NCBI RefSeq assembly: GCF_000955975.1
Contig: NZ_JYJF01000004.1
Coordinates: 71,440-135,439, forward strand
Length of the DNA stretch: 64,000 nt
From: Saccharothrix sp. ST-888
GTDB taxonomy: Bacteria > Actinomycetota > Actinomycetes > Streptomycetales > Streptomycetaceae
Direction of reading: 5' to 3'
The translations under genes and the position numbers were made by a program. The first letter of the stretch is position 1; each line of letters starts with the position of its first letter. This document shows positions 1 through 9,292 of the stretch, piece by piece. The notes under the pieces were generated by a model that saw nothing but the letters and a program-made list of their open reading frames with translations, ran no database searches and had not been told where the DNA came from.

Positions 1-129
1 AGGGTACGGTCACACTCCGCTGGTGGGGCCGTCGCGCAGCGGCAGCTCCGGACGGCGGTGGTCGGGCGGGACGTCTCCTTCGCCGGTGCGCCGCCCAGCA
101 CAGGAAACGACCGGGAGAGAAGAGCGAAG

Positions 130-2958
130 GTGTCCCCGAGCAGCGAGACCGCGCACGGCAAGCGACTCGTCATTGTCGAGTCGCCGGCCAAGGCGAAGAC
201 GATCAAGGGCTACCTCGGCCCCGGCTATGTCGTCGAGGCCAGCGTCGGGCACATCCGCGACCTGCCCGGCACTGCCGCCGAGGTCCCGGACAAGTACACC
301 GGCGAGGTGCGCCGCCTCGGGGTCGACGTCGAGCACGACTTCGCCCCTATCTATGTGGTCAACGCGGACAAGAAGTCGCAGGTCACCAAGCTCAAGAGCC
401 TGCTCGCGGAGTCCGACGAGCTCTTCCTCGCCACCGATGAGGACCGCGAGGGCGAGGCCATCGCCTGGCACCTGCAGGAGGTGCTGAAGCCCAAGGTGCC
501 GGTGCACCGGATGGTCTTCCACGAGATCACCAAGGACGCCATCCAGGAGGCCGTCCGCAACCCGCGCGTGCTGAACCAGCGCCTGGTGGACGCCCAGGAG
601 ACCCGTCGGATCCTCGACCGCCTCTACGGCTACGAGGTCTCGCCGGTGCTCTGGAAGAAGGTCATGCCGAAGCTCTCGGCCGGCCGGGTGCAGTCGGTCG
701 CGACCCGGCTGGTGGTCGAGCGCGAGCGTGAGCGGATCGCCTTCACCAGCGCCTCGTACTGGGACCTGACCGGCGTCTTCGGCACCGGCCGCACCGCCGC
801 CGACGCCGCGAACCCGGAGACCTTCGGCGCCCGGCTGGCCGCCGTCGACGGGAAGCGGATCGCCAGCGGCCGCGACTTCGGCCAGGACGGCCGCCTGAAG
901 ACCGCCAACACCCTGCACCTGGACGAGATGGCCGCCCGTGCGCTGGCCGCCGCCCTGGAGCAGACCGCGTTCGCCGTCCGCAGCGTCGAGTCCAAGCCGT
1001 ACCGCCGCTCGCCGTACGCGCCGTTCCGCACCACCACGCTCCAGCAGGAGGCCAGCCGCAAGCTGGGCTTCGGCGCGAAGCGGACCATGCAGGTGGCCCA
1101 GAAGCTGTACGAGAACGGCTTCATCACCTATATGCGTACCGACTCCACCACGCTCTCCGACACCGCGATCGCCGCCGCCCGCGCCCAGGTCACCCAGCTC
1201 TACGGTGCGGACTACCTGCCGAGCGCGCCGCGCACGTACGCGTCCAAGGTCAAGAACGCCCAGGAGGCGCACGAGGCGATCCGCCCCTCCGGCGACCGCT
1301 TCCGCACGCCCGCCGAGACCGGCCTGTCCGGTGACGACTTCCGGCTCTACGAGCTGATCTGGATGCGCACCGTCGCCTCCCAGATGAAGGACGCCGTCGG
1401 CCAGTCGGTCACCGTCAAGGTCGGCGGCCGCGCCTCGGACGGCCGGGACGTCGAGTTCTCCGCCTCCGGCAAGATCATCACCTTCCACGGCTTCCTCAAG
1501 GCCTACGTGGAGGGCGCCGACGACCCGAACGCCGAGCTGGACGACCGCGAGCGCCGCCTGCCGCAGGTCACCGAGGGCGACCCGCTGGCCGCCGAGCAGC
1601 TCACCCCGGAGGGCCACGCCACCAAGCCGCCGGCCCGCTACACCGAGGCCTCGCTGGTCAAGGAGCTGGAGGACCGCGAGATCGGCCGTCCCTCCACCTA
1701 CGCCTCGATCATCGACACCATCATCGGGCGCAAGTACGTCTTCAAGAAGGGCACGGCGCTCGTCCCGTCCTTCCTCTCCTTCGCCGTGGTGAACCTGCTG
1801 GAGAAGCACTTCGGCCGCCTGGTCGACTACGACTTCACCGCCAAGATGGAGGACGACCTCGACCGCATCGCCGCAGGTGAGGCGCAGTCCGTCCCGTGGC
1901 TGAAGCGCTTCTACTTCGGTGAGGGCGAGGGCGCCGGCGTCGCCGCCGAGGCCGGGAACGGCGACGGCGACCACCTCGGCGGCCTCAAGGAACTGGTCAC
2001 CGACCTCGGCGCGATCGACGCCCGGGAGATCAGCTCCTTCCCGGTCAGTGACGAGATCGTGCTGCGGGTCGGCCGGTACGGGCCGTACGTCGAGAAGGCG
2101 TCGAAGGTCGCCGACGAGCCCGGCCAGCGCGCCGACATCCCCGACGAGCTGCCGCCGGACGAGCTGACCGTCGAGCTCGCCGAGGAGCTGCTGGCCAAGC
2201 CCAGCGGTGACTTCGAGCTGGGCGCCGACCCGGTCAGCGGCAACATGCTGGTGGCCAAGGACGGCCGGTACGGCCCGTACGTCACCGAGATCCTGCCCGA
2301 GGGCACGCCCAAGACCGGCAAGAACGCGGTCAAGCCGCGCACCGCCTCGCTGTTCAAGACGATGTCCCTGGACACCGTCACCCTGGACGACGCCCTCAAG
2401 CTGCTCTCGCTGCCCCGGGTGGTCGGCAGCGACCCCGAGGGCAACGAGATCACCGCACAGAACGGCCGCTACGGCCCGTACCTCAAGCGCGGCACCGACT
2501 CGCGCTCGCTCACCAGCGAGGACCAGCTCTTCACCGTCACCCTCGACGAGGCGCTGGCGATCTACGCCCAGCCCAAGCAGCGCGGCCGGGCCGCCGCCGC
2601 CCCGCCGCTCAAGGAGCTCGGGACGGACCCGGTCAGCGAGCGCCCGGTGGTCGTCAAGGACGGCCGCTTCGGCCCGTACGTCACCGACGGCGAGACCAAT
2701 GCGACGCTCCGCAAGGACGACGAGGTCGAGACCATCACGCCCGAGCGCGGCTACGAGCTGCTCGCCGAGAAGCGGGCGCGCGGACCGGTGAAGAAGGTGG
2801 CCAAGAAGGCTCCGGCCAAGAAGACCACCGCGGCGAAGAAGACCACGGCGGCGAAGAAGACCACGACGGCGAAGAAGACCGTCGCGAAGAAGACCACCAC
2901 GGCGGCGGCGAAGAAGACCACGGCCAAGAAGACCGCCGCCTCGTCCGAGGAGAGCTGA
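130..2958 (+). CDS. topA: DNA topoisomerase I (type IA)
   Basis: Relaxes negatively supercoiled DNA by cutting and resealing one strand through a 5'-phosphotyrosine. The 942-residue product begins with the conserved actinobacterial TopA start (RLVIVESPAKAKTIKGYLG). A Toprim domain follows with the acidic motif DEDREGEAIAWHL near residue 103, then the type IA core with the active-site Tyr334 in FITYMRTDS. Four C-terminal repeats carrying GRYGPY or GRFGPY lie near residues 648, 712, 778 and 845. A lysine-rich tail (KKTTAAKK units, about 890-942) replaces the zinc fingers of the E. coli enzyme, as is usual in actinobacteria. The GTG at 130 was preferred because homology starts there and gagagaagagcgaag supplies a ribosome binding site. 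An in-frame upstream start at 58 exists but adds unconserved residues. Closely followed by the tmk fusion gene. Confidence 0.97.
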   Translation: MSPSSETAHGKRLVIVESPAKAKTIKGYLGPGYVVEASVGHIRDLPGTAAEVPDKYTGEVRRLGVDVEHDFAPIYVVNADKKSQVTKLKSLLAESDELFLATDEDREGEAIAWHLQEVLKPKVPVHRMVFHEITKDAIQEAVRNPRVLNQRLVDAQETRRILDRLYGYEVSPVLWKKVMPKLSAGRVQSVATRLVVERERERIAFTSASYWDLTGVFGTGRTAADAANPETFGARLAAVDGKRIASGRDFGQDGRLKTANTLHLDEMAARALAAALEQTAFAVRSVESKPYRRSPYAPFRTTTLQQEASRKLGFGAKRTMQVAQKLYENGFITYMRTDSTTLSDTAIAAARAQVTQLYGADYLPSAPRTYASKVKNAQEAHEAIRPSGDRFRTPAETGLSGDDFRLYELIWMRTVASQMKDAVGQSVTVKVGGRASDGRDVEFSASGKIITFHGFLKAYVEGADDPNAELDDRERRLPQVTEGDPLAAEQLTPEGHATKPPARYTEASLVKELEDREIGRPSTYASIIDTIIGRKYVFKKGTALVPSFLSFAVVNLLEKHFGRLVDYDFTAKMEDDLDRIAAGEAQSVPWLKRFYFGEGEGAGVAAEAGNGDGDHLGGLKELVTDLGAIDAREISSFPVSDEIVLRVGRYGPYVEKASKVADEPGQRADIPDELPPDELTVELAEELLAKPSGDFELGADPVSGNMLVAKDGRYGPYVTEILPEGTPKTGKNAVKPRTASLFKTMSLDTVTLDDALKLLSLPRVVGSDPEGNEITAQNGRYGPYLKRGTDSRSLTSEDQLFTVTLDEALAIYAQPKQRGRAAAAPPLKELGTDPVSERPVVVKDGRFGPYVTDGETNATLRKDDEVETITPERGYELLAEKRARGPVKKVAKKAPAKKTTAAKKTTAAKKTTTAKKTVAKKTTTAAAKKTTAKKTAASSEES
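2805..2937 (+). repeat. Lysine-tail coding repeats of topA
   Basis: Degenerate tandem copies of a roughly 18-base unit (aagaagaccacggcggcg and variants) encode the KKTTAAKK tail of TopA. Such repeats can slip, so the copy number is likely to vary between strains. Confidence 0.7.
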
Positions 2959-2972
2959 GCCGTAGCCAGGAT

Positions 2973-3008
2973 CGGCCCGTGAGTCCCGGTGACGGGGTTC
3001 ACGGGCCG
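2973..3008 (+). terminator. Stem-loop terminator after topA
   Basis: A 10-bp stem (cggcccgtga with tcacgggccg) encloses a 16-base loop that can itself pair. It begins 14 bases after the topA stop. There is no T-tract, which is normal for GC-rich actinobacterial terminators. Confidence 0.6.
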
Positions 3009-3114
3009 TCGTCCGTCCGGTGGACGGGGTCGGTAGCGTCACAACCCTGTCATGAGCGTCTGTCGGGGCCCGTTCCCAGGCTCTGCCACAGGGCCCGACC
3101 GCTACCCTGACCGT

Positions 3115-6100
3115 ATGACGAGCGAGGAGCAGCCCACCGGCACGAGCGCCGCCCTACCCAGGTTCCCCGAGGCGGCCCCGGCCGGGACTCCCGGAGAACG
3201 GGCCCGCGCGCTGCTGCGGTTGCGCCCCTACCGTCGGCTCTGGACGGCCCAGCTCATCGGCGGCACCGGCGACCGGCTCGGCCTGCTGGCGCTGCTCGCG
3301 CTGACCTGGGCCGCGGCGATCTTCGGGGGCCAGTTCGGCCACGGCTACCGGGCGCAGGCGCTCGCGGTGGCCGTCGTACTCGGCGTCCGGGTGCTCGCCA
3401 CGCTGCTGTTCGGGGCGGCGCTGCTCGGTCCGGTGCACAGTCTGGCGGCCGGGAAGCTGGACCGCCGCTGGGTGCTGTTCGGGGCCGACGCGTTCCGTGC
3501 CGTGCTGATCGGCATCGCCCCGTGGTGGCTTGCCTGGAGCCCGGGGTCCGCGACCTACCTGCTGCTCGGCACGGTCTTCCTGACCGGTGCCGCCGAGCGG
3601 GTCTGGTCGGTCGCCAAGTCGGCCGCCGTGCCGTCGCTGCTGCCGCCCGCCGACTCCGCCGCCGCTCCCTCGGAGCAGCGGCCGTCCGCCTCCAGCCTGG
3701 ACGCCGTACGCATCCTGGACATGCGCACCGGCTGGGCGACCGTTCCGCTGGCGGCCCTCGCGCTGGTGGCGTTCACGCTGGTCAACAACGTCTTCGCGGC
3801 GCTCGGCTCGCACTGGCTGCGGACCCACCAGGTCACCTCGGCCGGTGTCGGCGCGGCCCTGCTGCTGGCCGCCTCCGCCGTCCTGGTCTTCCTGCAGGAG
3901 CTGCCCAGCGGTACGGCTGCGGCGCCGCGTTCCCCGCTCCAGGGACTGCGCGCCCCCACCGACGCCACCCCGGGACCGGCGCTGCGCAAGGGCCGCACCG
4001 GCTCCGCCCCGTACTTCACCTTCGCGGTCGCCGCCGCCTACGCCTCGATGGCGGGCGTCGGCGCGCTCGGGCTGCTGACCGCCGTCGACCACCGGGCCGG
4101 CCCGATCGGGTTCGGCCTGCTGGTGTTCGCCGCGGCCGGTGCCCCCGCGCTCGGCGTCCGGCTGACCCGGGCCACGCTGCCCTCGCTCTCCAGGCGCCGC
4201 CTGCTCGCGCTGGCCCTGCTCACCGAGGGCGTGGCGCTGATCCTGGCCGGCCTGGTGCTGGACTTCGTCCTGGTGCTGCTGCTCACCGTGCTGGCCGGGC
4301 TGGCCGCCGGTGTCGTGATCGCCACCGGCCGGACGCTGCTCGCCCAGGAGGTCGAGGAGATCCGGCTCCCCAAGGTCACCGAGCACCTGTACGCGGTGCT
4401 GCGGGCCGTGGTGGGCGCCGCGCTGGTCGTCGTCCCGCTGATCGCCGCCGGGTACGGCGAGGTCCAGTACGGCGAGATCAGGCCCGGTGGCTTCACCTTC
4501 ATCCACGACGGGGCCGCGCTGGCCATCGCCACCGCCGGGCTGCTGACCATGGTGCTGGCGGCGGTCGTGCTGCTGAAGACCGACGACCAGCGGGGCAGCG
4601 TCCCGCTCGGCCGTGAGCTGGTGCAGTCGCTGCGCGGCGGGGCGCCGCTGGCACCGCACCGGGTGAGCGGAACCGGTTTCTTCATCGCGCTGGAGGGCGG
4701 CGACGGCGCCGGGAAGTCCACCCAGGCGAACGCGCTCGCGGAGTGGATCCGCAGCAAGGGCCACGAGGTGGTGCTCACCCGTGAGCCCGGCGGCAGCCCG
4801 ATCGGGCAGCGGCTGCGCGCGCTCGTCCTGGACGTCGGCAACACCGGCCTCTCGCACCGCGCCGAGGCACTGATCTACGCGGCCGACCGGGCCGAGCACG
4901 TCGAGAACGTCATCCGGCCCGCGCTGGAGCGCGGTGCCGTGGTGATCACCGACCGCTACATGGACTCCTCCATCGCCTACCAGGGCGCGGGCCGCGACCT
5001 GGCGGCCACCGAGGTCGCCCGGATCTCCCGCTGGGCCACCGGCGGACTGGTCCCCGACCTGACGGTGGTGCTGGACGTCGACCCGACCAAGGCCCGGGAG
5101 CGCTTCACCGAGGCGCTGGACCGGCTGGAGTCCGAGCCGACCGAGTTCCACAGCCGGGTGCGGGCCGGGTTCCTCGCCCTGGCCGCCGCCGACCCGGCGC
5201 GCTACCTGGTGGTGGACGGCAGCCAGCAGCCCGCCTTCGTGACCACCGCGATCCGCCACCGGCTCGACCGCGAGCTGCCGCTCTCCGCCCAGGAACGGGC
5301 CGCCCAGGTCGAGCAGGAGCGCCTGGCCCGCGAGGAGGCCGCCCGGCGGGCCGCCGAGGAGGCCCGCAAGAAGGCCGAGGAGGAAGCCGCCGAGCGCAAG
5401 CGCCAGGAACTGCTGGAGCAGCTGCGCGCCGAGCAGGCCGAGAAGGAGCGCCAGGCCAAGCTGGAGGCCGAGCGGGTCGCCGCCGAGGAGGCGAAGAAGG
5501 CGGCCGAGGAGGCCAGGCTCAAGGCGGAGGCCGAGGCGGAGCGACGCGCCGAGGAGGAGGCCGCCCGACAGGCCGAGCTCGCTGCCAAGCGGAGGGCCGA
5601 GGAGGCCGAGCGGGAGCGGCTCGCCGCCGAGGCGGCGGCACAGGCGGAGCTCCAGCGCCAGCGCGACCTGCAGCGGGCCGAGCAGCGGCGGCGGGCGGAG
5701 GAGGCGCTCCAGCGCGCCGAGGCGGCCAGGCTGGCGGAGGAGACCCGGGCGGCCGAGGCCGCTGCGGCCGCAGCAGCGGCGGCGCAGGCCGCGGCCGAGG
5801 CTGACGCGCCGACGGTCGACGCTGTGACGGTGACCTCGACGGTGGAGCTGCCGAAGGTCGGCGGTACCGAGGAGATCACCCAGGAGATCTCCGAGCGGGA
5901 GCGGCAGGCTGCGGTCCGGGCGGCGGAGGCTCGGGCGGCGGAGGCTCTCAAGGCTCGGGCCGCGGACGAGACCGCGGTGCTGCCGACGGTTCCGCCCGCC
6001 GACGAGACCGCCGTGCTGCCGCGGGTGGAGCCGGAGCGGCCGCAGGCGCGGTCCGGCTCCACCGGCAGCGGAGCACGGACCTCCTGGGGGAAGCCGGGCG

Positions 6101-6405
6101 GCGGCTCGCCGGCCGGGTCCGGGGCGGCCGGTGCCGCCGGACCGGTCGAGCACCGGGTGCCGCCGGGCCTGTGGCGGGGCGAGCAGTCGTCCGACCGGGA
6201 GCCCGCCACGGAGGTGACCAGGGAACTGCCCTCGGTCGAGGCCGACCAGGCCCCGTCCTGGGAGACCCCGGCGGAGGACGCTCCCAGCCTCACCGACACC
6301 CTGCTGGGCTCGCGCGAGGAGTGGGAGCACGCCAAGCAGCCGGACCCCGAGGGCCCGCAGGACGGCCGCGGCAAGGGCCGCCGGTGGCGCGGGGGCCGGG
6401 ACTAG
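3115..6405 (+). CDS. tmk: MFS-like transporter domain fused to thymidylate kinase, with long coiled-coil tail
   Basis: The kinase part phosphorylates dTMP to dTDP for DNA synthesis. The 1096-residue product has three parts. Residues about 30-510 hold a dozen hydrophobic segments typical of a major-facilitator fold. Residues about 522-718 are a complete dTMP kinase with P-loop GGDGAGKS (528-535), TREPGGSPIGQRLR and the DRY motif ITDRYMDSSIAYQGAGR (near 612). Residues about 725-900 are an Ala/Glu/Arg/Lys-rich coiled coil, followed by a Pro/Glu-rich end. Stand-alone dTMP kinases are only about 210 residues. Fused forms of this size are known in streptomycetes, so this is not an assembly artefact. 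What the membrane part carries, if anything, is unknown. The ATG at 3115 gives the conserved start. A far upstream ATG at 3052 is less likely. Confidence 0.93.
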   Translation: MTSEEQPTGTSAALPRFPEAAPAGTPGERARALLRLRPYRRLWTAQLIGGTGDRLGLLALLALTWAAAIFGGQFGHGYRAQALAVAVVLGVRVLATLLFGAALLGPVHSLAAGKLDRRWVLFGADAFRAVLIGIAPWWLAWSPGSATYLLLGTVFLTGAAERVWSVAKSAAVPSLLPPADSAAAPSEQRPSASSLDAVRILDMRTGWATVPLAALALVAFTLVNNVFAALGSHWLRTHQVTSAGVGAALLLAASAVLVFLQELPSGTAAAPRSPLQGLRAPTDATPGPALRKGRTGSAPYFTFAVAAAYASMAGVGALGLLTAVDHRAGPIGFGLLVFAAAGAPALGVRLTRATLPSLSRRRLLALALLTEGVALILAGLVLDFVLVLLLTVLAGLAAGVVIATGRTLLAQEVEEIRLPKVTEHLYAVLRAVVGAALVVVPLIAAGYGEVQYGEIRPGGFTFIHDGAALAIATAGLLTMVLAAVVLLKTDDQRGSVPLGRELVQSLRGGAPLAPHRVSGTGFFIALEGGDGAGKSTQANALAEWIRSKGHEVVLTREPGGSPIGQRLRALVLDVGNTGLSHRAEALIYAADRAEHVENVIRPALERGAVVITDRYMDSSIAYQGAGRDLAATEVARISRWATGGLVPDLTVVLDVDPTKARERFTEALDRLESEPTEFHSRVRAGFLALAAADPARYLVVDGSQQPAFVTTAIRHRLDRELPLSAQERAAQVEQERLAREEAARRAAEEARKKAEEEAAERKRQELLEQLRAEQAEKERQAKLEAERVAAEEAKKAAEEARLKAEAEAERRAEEEAARQAELAAKRRAEEAERERLAAEAAAQAELQRQRDLQRAEQRRRAEEALQRAEAARLAEETRAAEAAAAAAAAAQAAAEADAPTVDAVTVTSTVELPKVGGTEEITQEISERERQAAVRAAEARAAEALKARAADETAVLPTVPPADETAVLPRVEPERPQARSGSTGSGARTSWGKPGGGSPAGSGAAGAAGPVEHRVPPGLWRGEQSSDREPATEVTRELPSVEADQAPSWETPAEDAPSLTDTLLGSREEWEHAKQPDPEGPQDGRGKGRRWRGGRD

Positions 6406-6412
6406 CGGCTGT

Positions 6413-6440
6413 CCGGGGGCGCAAGGGCCTGCGCCCCCGG
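6413..6440 (+). terminator. Terminator after the tmk fusion
   Basis: A perfect 11-bp stem, ccgggggcgca with tgcgcccccgg, around a 6-base loop, just 8 bases after the stop codon. Confidence 0.7.
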
Positions 6441-6543
6441 TAGTGCTTCGACGAACGACCCGGGGGCAGGAAGCGGCGCCGGATTCTGAGAGACTGCTAC
6501 GCCCGTCCCGTCCGTTCTGCCCGGCGCCTAGGAAGTCATCGCA

Positions 6544-7767
6544 GTGATAGCCACCGACCCTGCCCCGAAGACGCCAGTGCGCGCAGGGCGGCTCGCCGCG
6601 CTGGACGGCCTGCGGTTCGCCGCCGCGCTGATGGTGGTGATGTACCACTACCTGGCCTACGGCTCGGACTGGGGCCGCCCGCGCGCCGAGATCTTCCCGG
6701 TGCTGCACCTGCCCGCCTCGTACGGGTGGCTGGGGGTGCAGCTGTTCTTCCTGATCAGCGGGTTCGTGATCTGCCTGAGCGGCTGGGGCCGCTCGCTCTC
6801 CGACTTCTTCACCTCCCGGGTGATCCGGCTGTTCCCGGCCTACTGGCTGGCCGTGCTGGTGACCACGCTGGTGCTGGCGCTCATCCAGGGCGGCACGGCG
6901 CCGCGCGGCTGGCAGGACGTGTTCACCAACCTGACCATGTTCGAACATCCGTTCGGTGCCCCGTATGTGGACGCCGTGTACTGGAGCCTGTGGGCGGAGG
7001 CCAGGTTCTACCTGATCTTCGCCCTGGTGGTCTGGCGCGGACTGACCTACCGCCGGGTGCTGACCTTCTGCATGGTCTGGCTGGCCGCCGGGGTGCTGGC
7101 GTACGGCCTGCCGAACGAGGGCCTGCTGCAGCTGATGGTGATGCCCGAGTACTGCTGGTTCTTCGTCGGCGGCATCGCCTTCTACCTGATGCGGCGGTTC
7201 GGCCAGGACCTGCTGCTCTGGCTGCTGGTCGGCTTCACCTACCTGGCCGGGGTACGGGCGGTACAGCCCACCTTCCAGTTCGTGCAGCGGAACACCGCGT
7301 ACCACCTGCCCGACCTGGCCGTGCCGGCCGTGCTCGCGGTGTGCTACCTGCTGATGGCCGGGGTGGCCCTCGGCTGGTTCGACCGGATCGACTGGCGCTG
7401 GCTCACCACCGCCGGAGCCGTCACCTATCCGCTCTACCTGCTGCACGAGTACATCGGGTGGGAGCTGATCGAGAAGCTCCGGTACCGGGTGAACCCGTGG
7501 CTGCTGGTGAGCGCCCTGCTGGTGCTGATGCTCGCGGCCTCCTGGCTGGTGAACCGCTACGTCGAGCGGCCGCTCTCGCGCTGGATGAGGCGGCACCTGC
7601 GGAACTCCTTCGCCCGGGTCAGGGCCATCGACGAGCAGGCGGCGAAGGATCGGGCCGCAGCCGGGCGCCGGGTGCCGGGCCGGACCGAACCGGTGGAGCC
7701 GGCCGGGCCCGAGCCGTTGCCGGAGCAGCAGCCTGCGGGGGAGCCCGTTGTCGGCCTGCGGCGCTAG
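6544..7767 (+). CDS. Membrane acyltransferase, acyltransferase-3 family
   Basis: Integral membrane O-acyltransferase of 407 residues, of the family that acetylates or acylates cell-surface sugars and secondary metabolites. The family signature at the N-terminus is present (LDGLRFAAALMVVMYHY, with the conserved Arg and His). About ten hydrophobic helices follow, and a late YLLHEYIGW segment resembles the conserved C-terminal Tyr/His region. It ends in a charged, proline-rich cytoplasmic tail of about 50 residues. GTG start at 6544. It sits between the tmk fusion and holB on the same strand, an insertion into the usual core order. The acceptor substrate cannot be told from sequence. Confidence 0.85.
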   Translation: MIATDPAPKTPVRAGRLAALDGLRFAAALMVVMYHYLAYGSDWGRPRAEIFPVLHLPASYGWLGVQLFFLISGFVICLSGWGRSLSDFFTSRVIRLFPAYWLAVLVTTLVLALIQGGTAPRGWQDVFTNLTMFEHPFGAPYVDAVYWSLWAEARFYLIFALVVWRGLTYRRVLTFCMVWLAAGVLAYGLPNEGLLQLMVMPEYCWFFVGGIAFYLMRRFGQDLLLWLLVGFTYLAGVRAVQPTFQFVQRNTAYHLPDLAVPAVLAVCYLLMAGVALGWFDRIDWRWLTTAGAVTYPLYLLHEYIGWELIEKLRYRVNPWLLVSALLVLMLAASWLVNRYVERPLSRWMRRHLRNSFARVRAIDEQAAKDRAAAGRRVPGRTEPVEPAGPEPLPEQQPAGEPVVGLRR

Positions 7768-7812
7768 GCTCGATCGGAGACGAGGAGTACCGGTGGTCGG
7801 CGGGAGCGCGGC

Positions 7813-9024
7813 GTGAGTGTGTGGGACGACCTGGTCGGCCAGGATCGGGTGGTCGAGCAGCTGACGGCGGCCGCCCGGTCCGCGCGGGCCACTGTGGCCG
7901 CAGGGCGTTCGGCTGCGCCGGAGCCGGGCGGGAACGCCTCGCTGATGACGCACGCCTGGCTGTTCACCGGTCCGCCGGGCGCCGGGCAGACCACCGCCGC
8001 ACGGTCCTTCGCCGCCGCGCTCCAGTGCACCAGCCCGGACCTGGACCTGGGCGGCGTGCCCGGTTGCGGGTTCTGCGACGGCTGCCACACCGTGCTCTCC
8101 GGCAGCCACGCCGATGTGAAGTTCGTACGGACCGACGGTCTGTCGATCGGTGTCGGCGACATGCGCGACCTCGTCCTGCGCGCCTCCAGCTACCCGACCG
8201 GCGGGCGCTGGTCGGTGATCCTGGTGGACGCCGCCCACCGACTCACCGAGGCGGCGGCGAACGCGCTGCTGAAGGGCGTCGAGGAGCCGTCGCCGAGGAC
8301 GGTCTGGCTGCTCTGCGCGCCGTCCGTGCAGGACGTGCTGCCCACCATCCGCTCCCGCTGCCGGCTGCTGGTGCTGCGCACCCCGGCGGCCGAGGCGGTC
8401 GCTGACACGCTGGTGCGGCGGGACGGCGTCGAACCGGAGACCGCCCGGCTGGCGGCGCTGGCCGGACAGGGCGACGTGGAGCGTTCGCGCCGGCTGGCGG
8501 TGGACGAGCAGGCCCGCGCCCGCCGCCTCGACGTGCTGCGCATCCCGCTGGAGGTCGCGGACATCGGCGGCTGCCTGACCGCCGCCCAGCGGCTGGTGGA
8601 CACCGCCAAGGCCGACGCCGAGGCGCTGGCCGAGACCCAGGACGCCAAGGAGACCGACGACCTCAGGGCCGCGTACGGCGCCGCCGAGGGCAGTCGGGCA
8701 CCGCGCGGCATGGCGGGTGCGGTGAAGGAGCTGGAGAAGCGCCAGAAGAGCCGGGCCACCCGGACCAGGCGCGAGACCCTGGGGGTCGCTCTGCTCGACC
8801 TGCTCGGCTTCTACCGGGACGTGCTCGCCGTCCAGCTCGGCTCGACGGGCGCCCTTGCCAACGAGGACCAGCGGTCGGCGCTCGCCAAGGTCGCGGCGGC
8901 CGGGGCACCGGAGAACACGCTGCGCCGGATCGAGGCGGTGCTCGCCTGTCGGCAGGCGCTGGACCGCAACGTGGACCCGCTGCTCGCGGTCGAGGCGATG
9001 ACGGTGGCCCTGCGGGCCGGTTGA
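7813..9024 (+). CDS. holB: DNA polymerase III subunit delta prime
   Basis: Clamp-loader subunit that helps place the sliding clamp on primed DNA at the replication fork. The 403-residue product starts MSVWDDLVGQDRVVEQL and carries an AAA+ fold. The P-loop-like stretch GPPGAGQT has Gln where active ATPases have Lys, consistent with delta prime not using ATP. A four-cysteine zinc module is present (CGFCDGCH plus an upstream Cys), followed by VDAAHRLTEAAANALLK and the arginine-finger region TIRSRCR. GTG start. The order topA, tmk, holB matches the core arrangement of streptomycete chromosomes. Confidence 0.95.
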   Translation: MSVWDDLVGQDRVVEQLTAAARSARATVAAGRSAAPEPGGNASLMTHAWLFTGPPGAGQTTAARSFAAALQCTSPDLDLGGVPGCGFCDGCHTVLSGSHADVKFVRTDGLSIGVGDMRDLVLRASSYPTGGRWSVILVDAAHRLTEAAANALLKGVEEPSPRTVWLLCAPSVQDVLPTIRSRCRLLVLRTPAAEAVADTLVRRDGVEPETARLAALAGQGDVERSRRLAVDEQARARRLDVLRIPLEVADIGGCLTAAQRLVDTAKADAEALAETQDAKETDDLRAAYGAAEGSRAPRGMAGAVKELEKRQKSRATRTRRETLGVALLDLLGFYRDVLAVQLGSTGALANEDQRSALAKVAAAGAPENTLRRIEAVLACRQALDRNVDPLLAVEAMTVALRAG

Positions 9025-9292
9025 GGCCCCGCCGACGGTTTCGGACCCCCGCGTCGAGGGGCGGACCGTCCCCGTGTCCCCGCGCCCCGGGCGGTCCGGC
9101 CGAGTGATCGGCCGGTCGCGTGACGAAGGTATCGGCGGCTCGCTCGTTCGAGTGAACGTCGGGGCGGGTCAGGGAGCCCAGCACGCTGCACACCCGCGCG
9201 TCTTGCACCCTGTGGACCGAGTCCGCTGCGGTGGTCCGCGCCGCTGATGGCCGGACCGGGGCGGTGCCGGTCCTCCCGAGGTGGTGCGTCCT

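Noticed and set aside
2805..2937. CRISPR-like or mobile tandem repeat
   Set aside because: It is the coding sequence of the lysine-rich TopA tail, not spaced repeats.
10..3042. 1010-codon open frame on the minus strand opposite topA
   Set aside because: Antisense shadow created by high GC at third positions; topA on the plus strand is certain and the reverse translation is Arg/Gly/Leu low complexity.
3154..8238. 1694-codon minus-strand frame across tmk, acyltransferase and holB
   Set aside because: Runs opposite three well-identified genes, composed of Gly/Arg/Gln/His repeats with no domain.
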